DNA from: Colwellia sp.
GTDB lineage: Bacteria > Pseudomonadota > Gammaproteobacteria > Enterobacterales > Alteromonadaceae
Assembly (NCBI GenBank): GCA_022969175.1
Contig: JALJPB010000020.1
Location: 1 to 61,136 of the forward strand
Direction of reading: 5' to 3'
DNA length: 61,136 bases
Shown here: positions 43,557-52,474 of the stretch, one piece after another
How the letters are laid out: every line of letters starts with the position of its first letter
How positions within the stretch are numbered: position 1 is the first letter of the stretch
The notes under the pieces: generated by a model
Database searches by the model: none
What the model was told of the DNA's origin: nothing
What the model saw: the letters and a program-made list of their open reading frames with translations, nothing else
Position numbers and translations under genes: made by a program

Positions 43557-46253
43557 ATGAATCCGAAGATATGTTGTAGCGGACTTGCTCTAATTACATT
43601 ACTGCTTTGTGGCTGTGAAACCGACACTCTGCAAAGGGATGAACAGGCTGATCCCGTATTAGTTGAATACCCTGTTGTCTATATACAAAGAGATGTTATA
43701 GATGATGAGGATGACCAAAATCCAGAACTGGCTAGGTTTTCAGCTTTCGATCCCACTATTTTTAATTCAGGTGCCGCACTTTTTTATAAGAAAAATGCCT
43801 TTACCGATTCTCCTAGCCTTGATATATCGGCGTCATTATTTGGTGAAAATCAAAAAATTGATATTCGCGATCTTAAAGTCTCAGATGATGGTCAACAATT
43901 TTTAGTGGCTATACGCGCACCTGAAGTTGAAAACGTTGATGATGATCAGCAAGCCAAATGGAACATTTGGTTATATCAACTTGCCACGGGACAGTTTGAA
44001 AGAATAATAAAGAGCGACATTATTGCTGAGCAAGGTGATGATCTTATGGCCTCTTTTTTGCCTGATGGTCGAGTTATTTTTGCTTCTACTAGACAAAGGC
44101 TTTCAAGGGCAATATTACTCGATGAAGGAAAACCTCAATATTCTGCCACTAACGAAAGAAACCGAGACAGTGCTTTTAACCTTCACATTATGAATGCTGA
44201 TGGCACAAACATTAATCAATTAACCTTTAATTTAAGCCACGATTTTTATCCTCTAGTACTGCAAGATGGCCATATTCTTTATAGTCGCTGGGACGCAATG
44301 GGGGGTAATCAACAAATTAATTTATACCGCATGAACCCTGATGGCAGTGAAAATGAATTAATTTACGGTTGGCATTCACATCAACTGTCTGTTGATAATG
44401 AAAACGAAAATATTGAATGGTTAAAGCCCCAACAACTGCCAAATGGCGATATTTTACTATTATTAGCTTCAAATGAAGAAACTGCTTATCAGAAAAGGCC
44501 GGTAATAATTAACATTAATGATTATATCGATCAAAATCAGCCGGTAAATGGCAATACATCACAAAACTCATCGCTATCTAAACTTTTTTCAGAAAATGAT
44601 ATAGATTTTAATTTTTCAGAGCAACTTTCATTATCTGGACGGATTAGCCATTTGTTTCCTCTGCCGGATAACAGCGAACGTTTCCTCATCAGTTGGGATT
44701 TATGCCGTGTAATTGTCGATGGCCTTATCAGAGCGTGTGGTCAATTAACCGATGAAGAATTTAATAATCAGGACTTAATTGCTGCAGAGCCATTATATGA
44801 ATTATGGTTATTGAATAAGCAAAATAATACCCAACAACTTGTTGCAAAGTCTACTGAGGGTAAAATGCTTACAGAAGCTATTGTAATGCAACCTTCGAAT
44901 AGACCAAGTACATTTATTGCCGATAAAATCATTGGCAATGAATTAGATGCTGAACTGGCAAATCAGCAGTCAGGCGCAATTCATATTCACAGTGTTTATG
45001 ATTTTGATGGACAAGACATTTCAATAAATGAAAACAATAGCTTAGGTATTAATCAACTTAAAGATCCTTCATTAACTTTAGCCACTCAGCTACCAGCACG
45101 TTTTCTGCGGGTAATCCGAGGTGTTCCTATGCCACCTCGTGAAGTTAGAGCCGTCGATAATACTGACTTTGGCCGAAGTAATAACCAGTTAATGCGTGAA
45201 ATTATTGGTTATACGCCAATCCAACCAGACGGTTCAGTGAAAGTTAAAATTCCAGCAAATGTACCACTCGCCATTAGTGTATTAGATGAAAATGGACAAC
45301 GTATTGGCGGTCGTCATCGACAATGGATAACAGTAAGAGCAGGAGAAACCTTAGAGTGTTTAGGTTGCCATACTGCAAACAGTGAATTGCCTCACGGCCG
45401 CCGAGAGGCACAGGCTCCGAGTATTAATTTTGGCGCAAGCGTTGGCGGATTACCGTTTCCTAATACCAGTGCTTTAATTGTACCTGAACAAGGCCAAACT
45501 ATGGCTCAGGCAGATGAAATGGTTAACGGTTTAGGTCAACTTAGCGCTGATATAATATACCAAGATATTTGGACAAACCCCCAATTATCAATAAGTAACC
45601 CTGAGATTGCTTACCGGTATTCTTCTCTTAATAGTCAAAGCCCTAATGGCGCTGAATGTTATGAACAATGGAATGCCTATTGTCGTATTCAAATTAATTA
45701 CATTGAGCATATTCAGCCACTCTGGCAATTAACAAGGGAAGTTTTTGATGTTGAAAGCCAAGCGTTATTAAAAGACAATACCTGTGTTAACTGCCACCAG
45801 CCATTAGATAAAGATAATCTTGCACAAATACCTGCCGGACAATTAAATCTATCAAGTAGTATTTCCGCAGATGAACCCGCGCATTTAACCAGTTATCGAG
45901 AGCTATTCTTTAATGATGTTGAGCAAGAAATAATTGATGGAATTCTTGTTAATAAGCTGATTGAAGTTTTAGATGACAATGGCAATATTGTTTATGAAGT
46001 TGACGCCGATGGCGAGTTTATTTTAGATGGGCAAGGTAACCCAATTGCTGTATTAACTACAGTTGGTGTTGCTAATATACTGTCAACGAATAGTGCAAGT
46101 TCAAGTGGCCGTTTTTTTGAGCTTTTTAATATGCTTAATTCAGGCGCTGTTAATCACCAAGGTATGTTAACAAAACATGAATTAAAACTGTTAAGTGAAT
46201 GGTTGGATATTGGTGCACAATATTACAATACGCCTTTTTATCAACAAGATTAA
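43557..46253 (+). CDS. HzsA-related di-haem propeller lipoprotein
   Basis: 898 residues. The signal peptide ends in a lipobox (LLLCGCE, Cys at about 20). A beta-propeller of PD40/TolB-like blades follows, seen in GRVIFASTRQRL, LHIMNADGTNINQLT and NLYRMNPDGSENELI. The second half carries two haem motifs: ECLGCHTANSELPHG and NTCVNCHQPLDK. This layout is that of HzsA-related proteins, named after hydrazine synthase alpha but widespread in bacteria without anammox; hydrazine chemistry is not implied. It is divergent from the cytochrome operon, starts the long plus-strand gene series, and has an AAGGGA site upstream. Confidence 0.85.
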   Translation: MNPKICCSGLALITLLLCGCETDTLQRDEQADPVLVEYPVVYIQRDVIDDEDDQNPELARFSAFDPTIFNSGAALFYKKNAFTDSPSLDISASLFGENQKIDIRDLKVSDDGQQFLVAIRAPEVENVDDDQQAKWNIWLYQLATGQFERIIKSDIIAEQGDDLMASFLPDGRVIFASTRQRLSRAILLDEGKPQYSATNERNRDSAFNLHIMNADGTNINQLTFNLSHDFYPLVLQDGHILYSRWDAMGGNQQINLYRMNPDGSENELIYGWHSHQLSVDNENENIEWLKPQQLPNGDILLLLASNEETAYQKRPVIININDYIDQNQPVNGNTSQNSSLSKLFSENDIDFNFSEQLSLSGRISHLFPLPDNSERFLISWDLCRVIVDGLIRACGQLTDEEFNNQDLIAAEPLYELWLLNKQNNTQQLVAKSTEGKMLTEAIVMQPSNRPSTFIADKIIGNELDAELANQQSGAIHIHSVYDFDGQDISINENNSLGINQLKDPSLTLATQLPARFLRVIRGVPMPPREVRAVDNTDFGRSNNQLMREIIGYTPIQPDGSVKVKIPANVPLAISVLDENGQRIGGRHRQWITVRAGETLECLGCHTANSELPHGRREAQAPSINFGASVGGLPFPNTSALIVPEQGQTMAQADEMVNGLGQLSADIIYQDIWTNPQLSISNPEIAYRYSSLNSQSPNGAECYEQWNAYCRIQINYIEHIQPLWQLTREVFDVESQALLKDNTCVNCHQPLDKDNLAQIPAGQLNLSSSISADEPAHLTSYRELFFNDVEQEIIDGILVNKLIEVLDDNGNIVYEVDADGEFILDGQGNPIAVLTTVGVANILSTNSASSSGRFFELFNMLNSGAVNHQGMLTKHELKLLSEWLDIGAQYYNTPFYQQD

Positions 46254-46305
46254 CAGATAACAACCACTAAAAATAATGATGAGACTGGGAATAAAAAGGA
46301 AATTA

Positions 46306-47049
46306 ATGCTTAATTTTTCACTTCGCTACTTGGTAATGGCTTTGATTATTTTATTCAATATTACAGCTGTTGCTGAAGAAAAGTTAGTTGCCTTACAAAT
46401 AGATGTTCCATATGTTGAACTCTTTTCAGGCCCAGGAATTGGTTACCCAGTGCTTCATATTGTTGAAAAGGGGGAGACGGTAAATGTACTTATTAAAAGG
46501 ACTTCATGGTTAAAAGTGCAAGATAAACGGGGCAATATCGGTTGGTTACCTCAAGCTTCTTTATTTGGCTTAAGCCAACAAGGAACTCAAGTTGAACAGC
46601 GTGAAATAACAAATGATGACTTTATTTTAAGAAATTATGAAGCTGGTGTAATGTATGGTGATCTGTCTGGTGCAAATTACTATGATATTTATTTAGCTTA
46701 TAATTTTTCTAGGGTATTTAATGGCCAAGTTTCTATTGGTAAAGGCTTAGGAGATATTTCCGATAGTACGTTGTTTGAAGCAATGCTAGTGGCTCAACCT
46801 TTACCCAATTTATTGGTTGTACCCTATGTTGGCATTGGCGGCGGTATTATAAAAACCAGTCCTCACAGTATATTAGCAGATGCACAAAGCCGACAAAGTA
46901 CCTTGATGAGTGCAGCTGTTGGTTTTAAATATTATTTGGCTCGAAACTTTTTATTAAGAGCAGAGTATAAATATTCACTCGCTTTAACAGACAGAGATGA
47001 TAATGAAGAGATTAAAGTATGGAAATTAGGTTTCAGCGTGTTTTTTTAA
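46306..47049 (+). CDS. SH3b-domain outer-membrane beta-barrel protein
   Basis: About 247 residues. I choose the ATG at 46306 because AAAAGGAA precedes it and a clean signal peptide follows (YLVMALIILFNITAVAEE); the frame opens at 46276. An SH3b domain covers about residues 25-85 (YVELFSGPGIGYPVLHIV, NIGWLPQASLF). A beta-barrel of about eight strands follows (YEAGVMYGDLSGANYYDIYL to VWKLGFSVFF), ending in Phe as BAM substrates do. SH3b domains often bind peptidoglycan or proteins. The end overlaps the next barrel gene by 31 bases, so the two are translationally coupled. Confidence 0.8.
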   Translation: MLNFSLRYLVMALIILFNITAVAEEKLVALQIDVPYVELFSGPGIGYPVLHIVEKGETVNVLIKRTSWLKVQDKRGNIGWLPQASLFGLSQQGTQVEQREITNDDFILRNYEAGVMYGDLSGANYYDIYLAYNFSRVFNGQVSIGKGLGDISDSTLFEAMLVAQPLPNLLVVPYVGIGGGIIKTSPHSILADAQSRQSTLMSAAVGFKYYLARNFLLRAEYKYSLALTDRDDNEEIKVWKLGFSVFF

Positions 47050-47672
47050 CCGTTTGGGTGTTATTGAGTGTTTTTGCTTTTAACAGCAATGCAGCAGATG
47101 AAAGCATTTCCAATACAGACTTAAAGATTAAAGCCGACATTGAAAGACGTATTGTTCTTGACGATGTACTTGATAATGAGAACTTCGAAGTAGGATTTCA
47201 AGCGGGTGTAATTGCTATTGAAGATTTTGAAAGTAGTGCATGGCTAAGTGGTCATTTTGCTTATCACATTACTGAATTTTTTTATGTAAAAGCGAATTAC
47301 GGTAAAGCAAAGGGAGGCGAAACAAGTTTTGAAAAGCTGACAAATACCGCTCCTTTATTAACAGATGAACAGCGTGAATTTACCTATTATGGTCTGAATA
47401 TTGGTTATAACTTAATGCCTGGAGAAGTGTTTTTAGGGCGAGATTATGCATTTAATAGTTTATTTTCTATAGAACTTGGAGCAGGTAGTACAGAGTTTGC
47501 TGGTGATGATAATTTTACTGTTAATATTACGGCTAATTATCGTGTCTTTATGACAGACTACCTAGCATGGGATATTGGCATGACAGATTATATTTTTGAT
47601 ACCAAGGTTATTGGCGAAACAAAAACCACCCATAATTTGAACTTTACTACAGGTATCTCATTTTACTTTTAA
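47019..47672 (+). CDS. Outer-membrane beta-barrel protein
   Basis: 217 residues with a signal peptide (FLTVWVLLSVFAFNSNAA) and alternating amphipathic strands typical of a small barrel: FEVGFQAGVIAIEDFES, WLSGHFAYHITEFFYVKANYG and FTYYGLNIGYNL. The last residues NFTTGISFYF end in Phe, the BAM signal. It looks like a paralogue of the preceding barrel without the SH3b domain. It overlaps that gene by 31 bases. Function unknown; a structural part of the envelope system is likely. Confidence 0.8.
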   Translation: MEIRFQRVFLTVWVLLSVFAFNSNAADESISNTDLKIKADIERRIVLDDVLDNENFEVGFQAGVIAIEDFESSAWLSGHFAYHITEFFYVKANYGKAKGGETSFEKLTNTAPLLTDEQREFTYYGLNIGYNLMPGEVFLGRDYAFNSLFSIELGAGSTEFAGDDNFTVNITANYRVFMTDYLAWDIGMTDYIFDTKVIGETKTTHNLNFTTGISFYF

Positions 47673-47719
47673 CGTTCTATGCCTTTAAACGTTAAATAAT
47701 GAATCACAGGAGTCGTTAT

Positions 47720-48232
47720 ATGAAAGTTATTCAAGGTCAATTGAGAATTAGTGTATTAGTTGTTATTTTACTCTCTCTATTTTGTTCTTTAAACGCTAAT
47801 GCATTAAAGATTGGAGACATGGCGCCTGACTTTACCTTGAAAAGTCTTGAAGGGACCAATCTAAAATTGGCGGAGCAACAAGGGCAAATAATTTTACTTA
47901 ATTTTTGGGCTTCTTGGTGTGGGCCTTGTCGACAAGAAATGCCAATACTACAAAAATTGCATGAAAAATATCAAGAACTAGGTGTTGCTGTTTGGGGAGT
48001 GAATGTTGAACAAGAAAACCAAGCAGGTCGTGACTTTCTTGACGATCTCAATTTAAGTTTTCCAATATTTTTTGATGAAACAAATGCCATATCAGCTAAC
48101 TACAATGTTGAAGCGATGCCTACTACCGTATTGATCGACCGTGATGGTAAAGTTCGCTATGTATTTCGAGGCTTTAAAAAAGGTTATGAAAAAAAATATG
48201 CTAAAGCGATTAAGCAGTTAATAAGGGAATAA
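47720..48232 (+). CDS. TlpA-like periplasmic thioredoxin
   Basis: About 170 residues from the ATG at 47720, which has AGGAG at 47706-47710 nine bases upstream. An ATG at 47699 lies before that site. Signal peptide (SVLVVILLSLFCSLNANA), then a redoxin fold with LNFWASWCGPCRQEM as CxxC active site and AMPTTVLIDRDGKV with the cis-Pro. TlpA/ResA-type proteins reduce disulfides of apocytochromes or other exported proteins. Here the neighbours include three c-type haem proteins, and DUF4266 with a C-terminal CGC motif, as candidate substrates. Confidence 0.9.
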   Translation: MKVIQGQLRISVLVVILLSLFCSLNANALKIGDMAPDFTLKSLEGTNLKLAEQQGQIILLNFWASWCGPCRQEMPILQKLHEKYQELGVAVWGVNVEQENQAGRDFLDDLNLSFPIFFDETNAISANYNVEAMPTTVLIDRDGKVRYVFRGFKKGYEKKYAKAIKQLIRE

Positions 48233-48235
48233 ACC

Positions 48236-48481
48236 ATGAAACACAACATAATAAAGTTTTCTAATTTACTGGTGTTGGTATTAGGCTCTCAATTATTTGG
48301 TTGTGCACAATTATCCATTGAACCATGGGTTAAGCCCTACGAAAGACAACATTTAGCCGATCCTATTATGCGCGCAAATCGTCATCCTATTGCCAATATG
48401 CATGTTGCTCATGTTTATGAAGCAAGAGAGTCTGCTCGAGGCTCTGAAAGTACTGGAGGTGGTGGTTGTGGTTGTAACTAG
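48236..48481 (+). CDS. DUF4266 small lipoprotein with C-terminal GGGGCGC tail
   Basis: 81 residues. The lipobox is SQLFGCAQ (Cys at about 23). The conserved part is PWVKPYERQHLADPIM, and the C-terminus GSESTGGGGCGCN has two cysteines spaced by Gly. DUF4266 proteins have this shape and commonly neighbour DUF3570, TlpA-like and ApbE genes as I recall. The paired cysteines at the tip could carry a thioether, metal or disulfide. The gene starts four bases after the thioredoxin stop. Its glycine codons (GGAGGTGGTGG) contain the apparent ribosome-binding site of the DUF3570 gene. Confidence 0.88.
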   Translation: MKHNIIKFSNLLVLVLGSQLFGCAQLSIEPWVKPYERQHLADPIMRANRHPIANMHVAHVYEARESARGSESTGGGGCGCN

Positions 48482-49667
48482 CGAACAGAATGAATTTATT
48501 ATAAAAATTGAGAATGTCATTGCTAAAGTTTACCGGTACCTTTTGATTAATACCGTATTTCTGCTATCACTTTTAGCTGTTTTTAGTGTTTCAGCTGCAG
48601 TATTAGATGCTGATCGGGCTGATGTGCTTTACCATAGCTACGATGGTGGTGGAATGAAAATAGATGGTCCTGCCATTCTTCTTCGTAAAAAAGCCAGTGA
48701 ATCAGTCGCTTTTTCTGCTTATTATTATGTTGATATGATCTCTTCTGCATCAGTTGATGTCATGAGTACTGCTAGTCCTTATTCAGAAGAGCGTATTGAA
48801 GGTCAACTTGGTATTGAGTATTTACTAGATAAAAGTGTTATCGCCTTTACCCTAAGACAAAGTGATGAAAGTGATTATTTGTCGAAGTCTTTCAACCTTA
48901 ATATCTCCCATGATACTTTTGGTGATTTAACAAATCTTAACTTAGGCCTTGCCTTTGGTGATAATGAAATTGGCCGAAATGGCGATGAGAACTTTGAAGA
49001 GCATAGTCAACAATTTCGAATTCGTGCAGGTATTAATCAAATTATTACCCGCAATTTAACTCTAGGACTAACTTTTGAAGCTGTAGCAGACGAAGGTTAT
49101 TTAAACAATCCCTATAGAACAGTGCGCTATATAGATAATTCAGTACCTTCTGGCGTAGGTTATCAAAGTGAAGTGTACCCACAAACGCGTAATTCATTTG
49201 CCAGTAAATTATCCTTAAGTTATTACTTACCCTATCGGGCTGCGTTGTTTGTTAATGCTAGGCACTTCAGTGATAGCTGGGAAATTGACTCAAATGATGT
49301 TGAGTTTGGCTATCGTCACCCTCTGGGTAATACCTTGGAATTAGAATTCAAAGTACGTTTTTACCAGCAAACCCAAGCAAGCTTTTATAGTGATCTTTTT
49401 CCATATCAAGATGCACAAAATTACTTAGCAAGAGATAAAGAGCTAAGTGCTTTCAGTGATATTACCCTTGGCATGGGGATTACCTATGTATTACCTAAAA
49501 AATACTCTATTGCTGACTGGGATTCAGAAGTGTCTTTTCAATGGGATCATATCGCATTTGATTATGATAACTTTCGAGATCCGACTGCCGAAGGTGGAAT
49601 AGGCGCAGAACCTTTTTATGGTTTTTCGGCCAATGTCATTAGAGTTTTTTTTAGCTTGTACTTTTAA
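48468..49667 (+). CDS. DUF3570 outer-membrane beta-barrel protein
   Basis: About 400 residues. The frame is open from 48390, but the first 26 codons overlap DUF4266. A GTG at 48468 follows GGAGG at 48454-48458 at good spacing, so I start there. A signal peptide follows (LLINTVFLLSLLAVFSVSAA). The barrel part shows repeated amphipathic strands and ends VIRVFFSLYF with terminal Phe. The family block YYYVDMISSASVDVMSTASP is present. D-V-M-S-T-A-S resembles the ApbE target pattern Dxx[S/T]GA[S/T] with Gly replaced. Conserved neighbours are TlpA, DUF4266 and ApbE. Function unknown. Confidence 0.87.
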   Translation: MVVTSEQNEFIIKIENVIAKVYRYLLINTVFLLSLLAVFSVSAAVLDADRADVLYHSYDGGGMKIDGPAILLRKKASESVAFSAYYYVDMISSASVDVMSTASPYSEERIEGQLGIEYLLDKSVIAFTLRQSDESDYLSKSFNLNISHDTFGDLTNLNLGLAFGDNEIGRNGDENFEEHSQQFRIRAGINQIITRNLTLGLTFEAVADEGYLNNPYRTVRYIDNSVPSGVGYQSEVYPQTRNSFASKLSLSYYLPYRAALFVNARHFSDSWEIDSNDVEFGYRHPLGNTLELEFKVRFYQQTQASFYSDLFPYQDAQNYLARDKELSAFSDITLGMGITYVLPKKYSIADWDSEVSFQWDHIAFDYDNFRDPTAEGGIGAEPFYGFSANVIRVFFSLYF

Positions 49668-49783
49668 GGAAATGAAAAATCATGGAAAGCGTTAAAATAT
49701 AATAAGAGCTTATTTTTCATTTTATTGTACCAAATAGCTGTTGTGAAACATCGAATGTTTTAAAGTTAAATCAAGGTTTAAAA

Positions 49784-50344
49784 ATGAACGTATATTTATT
49801 TTCTCAAGTCGTTAAACGACTATGTTTATGTCTTTTGTTTAGTTGCGCCTGTGTTATGGCTGATAATGCCGACTTAACAAATAATTTAAAACCCAATAAA
49901 GAGTTAGCAACGGAGCTTGAACAGCTTAAAAGTGAAATATTAAAGCTCAATAGGGAACTTTTTATTTTAGAAGAAGATTTGTTATTCCCCGCAAGTACAC
50001 AAATTGCCGTTTTTGTTTCGGTTGATATAGGACGGTTTTTTACCATAGACAGTGTTGAATTAAAAATAAATGAAAAAGATGTTGTTGGTTTTTTATATAC
50101 GGAACAACAAAGGAAGTCATTAGAGCAGGGCGGAATTCAACGCTTATATTTAGGTAACTTAAAAATGGGGACTCATCAGTTAACAGCTATTTTTACAGGG
50201 CTTGATGGCGAAGGAAGAACGACTAAGCGAGCAATAACCCATCAATTTGAAAAAGATGATGAGACGGTGATGATTGAATTGAAAATAGAAGATCATTTAA
50301 GTAATTATCGAACTGAAATTGTTGTTGAAGAATGGGTTTTATAA
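49784..50344 (+). CDS. Periplasmic coiled-coil protein, first gene of the TPR/ExbBD module
   Basis: 186 residues with a signal peptide (LCLCLLFSCACVMA), a coiled coil (about 40-66, LATELEQLKSEILKLNRELF) and a beta domain (about 70-186, TQIAVFVSVDIG and YLGNLKMGTHQLTAIFTG). I recall relatives labelled as AraC regulators in databases. There is no helix-turn-helix here and it is exported, so that label would be wrong. It lies six bases before the first TPR gene, and begins the second half of the gene series, which ends with the TolQ/ExbD/AgmX genes. Confidence 0.78.
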   Translation: MNVYLFSQVVKRLCLCLLFSCACVMADNADLTNNLKPNKELATELEQLKSEILKLNRELFILEEDLLFPASTQIAVFVSVDIGRFFTIDSVELKINEKDVVGFLYTEQQRKSLEQGGIQRLYLGNLKMGTHQLTAIFTGLDGEGRTTKRAITHQFEKDDETVMIELKIEDHLSNYRTEIVVEEWVL

Positions 50345-50350
50345 CTCATT

Positions 50351-52474
50351 ATGTTTGAAAATGAAGTGAATGAGTCCATCATAGTGTTAATAAAAAACGC
50401 TAGCTGTAGCATGCTGCTTGTCTTGCTCTGTTTTATGAGTCTGAGTATCATTGCTAATGAAAAGTTATCGACGATTGACCCAGACAGAGAAATTAATAAA
50501 ACTGTTTATGACGAAAAGCTGTACCGACAAGCATTATACTTTTATTTTCAAGCAGATTACACACAAGCACTTAGACAAGTAAGTATTAACAAAATCAGGT
50601 TAGGAAGTCTTAATTCAAAGGGTAGACTATTCACGGCAGGACTAGAGCTTGCTGTTGGGCTTCAACATCAAGCAAGAAATACTTTATTAACGTTTCAAAA
50701 TGATGTTGAAAATAGCCTAGTGTTCGAGAAGTATAATAAGAGAACAGGTCAGTTTACCCAGCAGAATGAGTTATTATTGGTCGCGCTTTTGCAACTTATA
50801 GAACAAAACATTCAACAAGGACAATTATCACAGGCAAAAGAAAACCTACAACATATTGAGCAAATACCTACTCAATATTATCAACAATACCATGTTCTTA
50901 GCCAATTGGCTTATTGGCCTGAGTCCCCAAAATTGCTTTCTCCTTTTTTAATTGCAGACAGCGAAAATCAGAATATTGAAATAACCTCACCTTATATTCA
51001 AATGAATAGGGCATTAAGGTATTTTGAAAAAGCAGAATATGACTTAGCTATCCCATTATTATTGACACTAAAAAATCTGCATTGGCAAAACAATGATGTC
51101 AGCTTTTGGCAGTCGTTATTTAATCGTTCACCCGACAATGCCTTAAGTATTGATGAAAGAGGAAGTGAAGGTGTAGATAAAAACGATCAACGCATACAAA
51201 ATCAAGCGGTTAATGATTATGCTCGGTTGTTACTGGCTCAACTTTTTGTCAGCCAAGAGAACTATCAAAAAGCTTTTAATGAGCTAGAGTCATTCCCTGA
51301 ACATAGCCCCTATGCTGAGTCGGCATTGTTTCTTTTTGCTTTTTCTGCACAAAAAATTAAGCAATATACCATTGCATTAAACTTGTTCAATTTACTCACC
51401 AAAGAATATACCTACTCAAACCTTGCATGGCAGTCGGGTCAACTATTAGCCTCTCAAATTACTGAACAAAAGTCCTTAGCTCAAGGACTCGCTTTATATC
51501 AACAAATGGATGAATTTTATCAAGATAGACTGCAAAGCTTAAAGCTGTTTGAGGCGAATTATAATGACAGTATTAACTTACTAGCTTTTTCAAACCATAA
51601 GACAAATAAAAGTCCCCCTAGCAATATAATGCAGCTGTCGTCCAATGAGCAGTATATGCCTGATTCTAAGTGGTTACAAAAAGCCTTAAGTGACGTTGAA
51701 CTATCAGGCATATACCACGAATTAATTGAGCTAGACATTCTTGAGGAACATATTAAGCAACTACAAAAGAAGAATTATTGGCTAGCCGATACCATTTCTT
51801 TGAATCAGCAAAGAAAAAGTAAAGTCGCTAAACAACAAGCACAGAAAAACTATCACGAGGAATTGCAAAAACTAACACATTCAAGGGATAACCTTCACCA
51901 ACAGTTACCGGATGATAAAAATGTTAAAGATAACCAAGTGTTCGCTGACAAGGTTGAACGCAAACTGTTAACCCGCATAGAAAAAAGCCAGAGTATCATT
52001 AATAACTTGGTTGGACATAAAAACACTGACAGCTATCAAACTCGTTTAAACCGTGTTGATGGTGTTTTAGCCTGGCAGCTTAATCAATCTTACCCACAAC
52101 GTAGGTGGCAGCACCAAAAACAATTAAAACAAATTGATCACTTACTTGTTCAGGCAAATAACCAGTTAGTGCATTTTGAGTCTTTGGCTAAGTCTAACAA
52201 TAGGCTTAAATTATTAACAGGTCGACAACAATCAGCGCAGCAACAAATATCAGTATTATTATCATCAGTTAAAACACTGCGTGCTCAAAAAAGTGAAAAC
52301 ATTCGAACAAAGGTAGCATCGTTCGTTATGAGACAGAATACATTACTTAAGCAGCATTCGCTTGCGACTAAAAAGGCGATGGCGACTGTATTGGAGAAAA
52401 TGCTTCAGCAAGACAAAAGAATTGAAAAACAACTTGTGCCTGACGACATGAATACAGTGAGGGCAGAGTTTTGA
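50351..52474 (+). CDS. Large exported TPR/coiled-coil protein
   Basis: 707 residues. A signal or anchor segment lies at about 18-36 (SMLLVLLCFMSLSIIA). Helical repeats of TPR type cover about 50-360 (YRQALYFYFQADYTQALRQ, LLLAQLFVSQENYQKAFNEL, AQKIKQYTIALNLFNLL). A basic coiled coil follows to the end (about 440-700). Probably a periplasmic scaffold. It overlaps the next gene by four bases (TTGA), which couples their translation. No enzymatic motif is seen. Confidence 0.8.
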   Translation: MFENEVNESIIVLIKNASCSMLLVLLCFMSLSIIANEKLSTIDPDREINKTVYDEKLYRQALYFYFQADYTQALRQVSINKIRLGSLNSKGRLFTAGLELAVGLQHQARNTLLTFQNDVENSLVFEKYNKRTGQFTQQNELLLVALLQLIEQNIQQGQLSQAKENLQHIEQIPTQYYQQYHVLSQLAYWPESPKLLSPFLIADSENQNIEITSPYIQMNRALRYFEKAEYDLAIPLLLTLKNLHWQNNDVSFWQSLFNRSPDNALSIDERGSEGVDKNDQRIQNQAVNDYARLLLAQLFVSQENYQKAFNELESFPEHSPYAESALFLFAFSAQKIKQYTIALNLFNLLTKEYTYSNLAWQSGQLLASQITEQKSLAQGLALYQQMDEFYQDRLQSLKLFEANYNDSINLLAFSNHKTNKSPPSNIMQLSSNEQYMPDSKWLQKALSDVELSGIYHELIELDILEEHIKQLQKKNYWLADTISLNQQRKSKVAKQQAQKNYHEELQKLTHSRDNLHQQLPDDKNVKDNQVFADKVERKLLTRIEKSQSIINNLVGHKNTDSYQTRLNRVDGVLAWQLNQSYPQRRWQHQKQLKQIDHLLVQANNQLVHFESLAKSNNRLKLLTGRQQSAQQQISVLLSSVKTLRAQKSENIRTKVASFVMRQNTLLKQHSLATKKAMATVLEKMLQQDKRIEKQLVPDDMNTVRAEF

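Noticed and set aside
43557..46253. Hydrazine synthase or anammox metabolism
   Set aside because: HzsA-related propeller/di-haem proteins are widespread; no hzsB, hzsC or hydrazine dehydrogenase genes are present.
49668..49783. Terminator AATAAG-AG-CTTATT after the DUF3570 gene
   Set aside because: The stem is only six A/T-rich base pairs with a two-base loop; too weak to support as a terminator.
49784..50344. Reading the coiled-coil gene as an AraC-type regulator
   Set aside because: The product has a signal peptide, a coiled coil and a beta domain and no helix-turn-helix.
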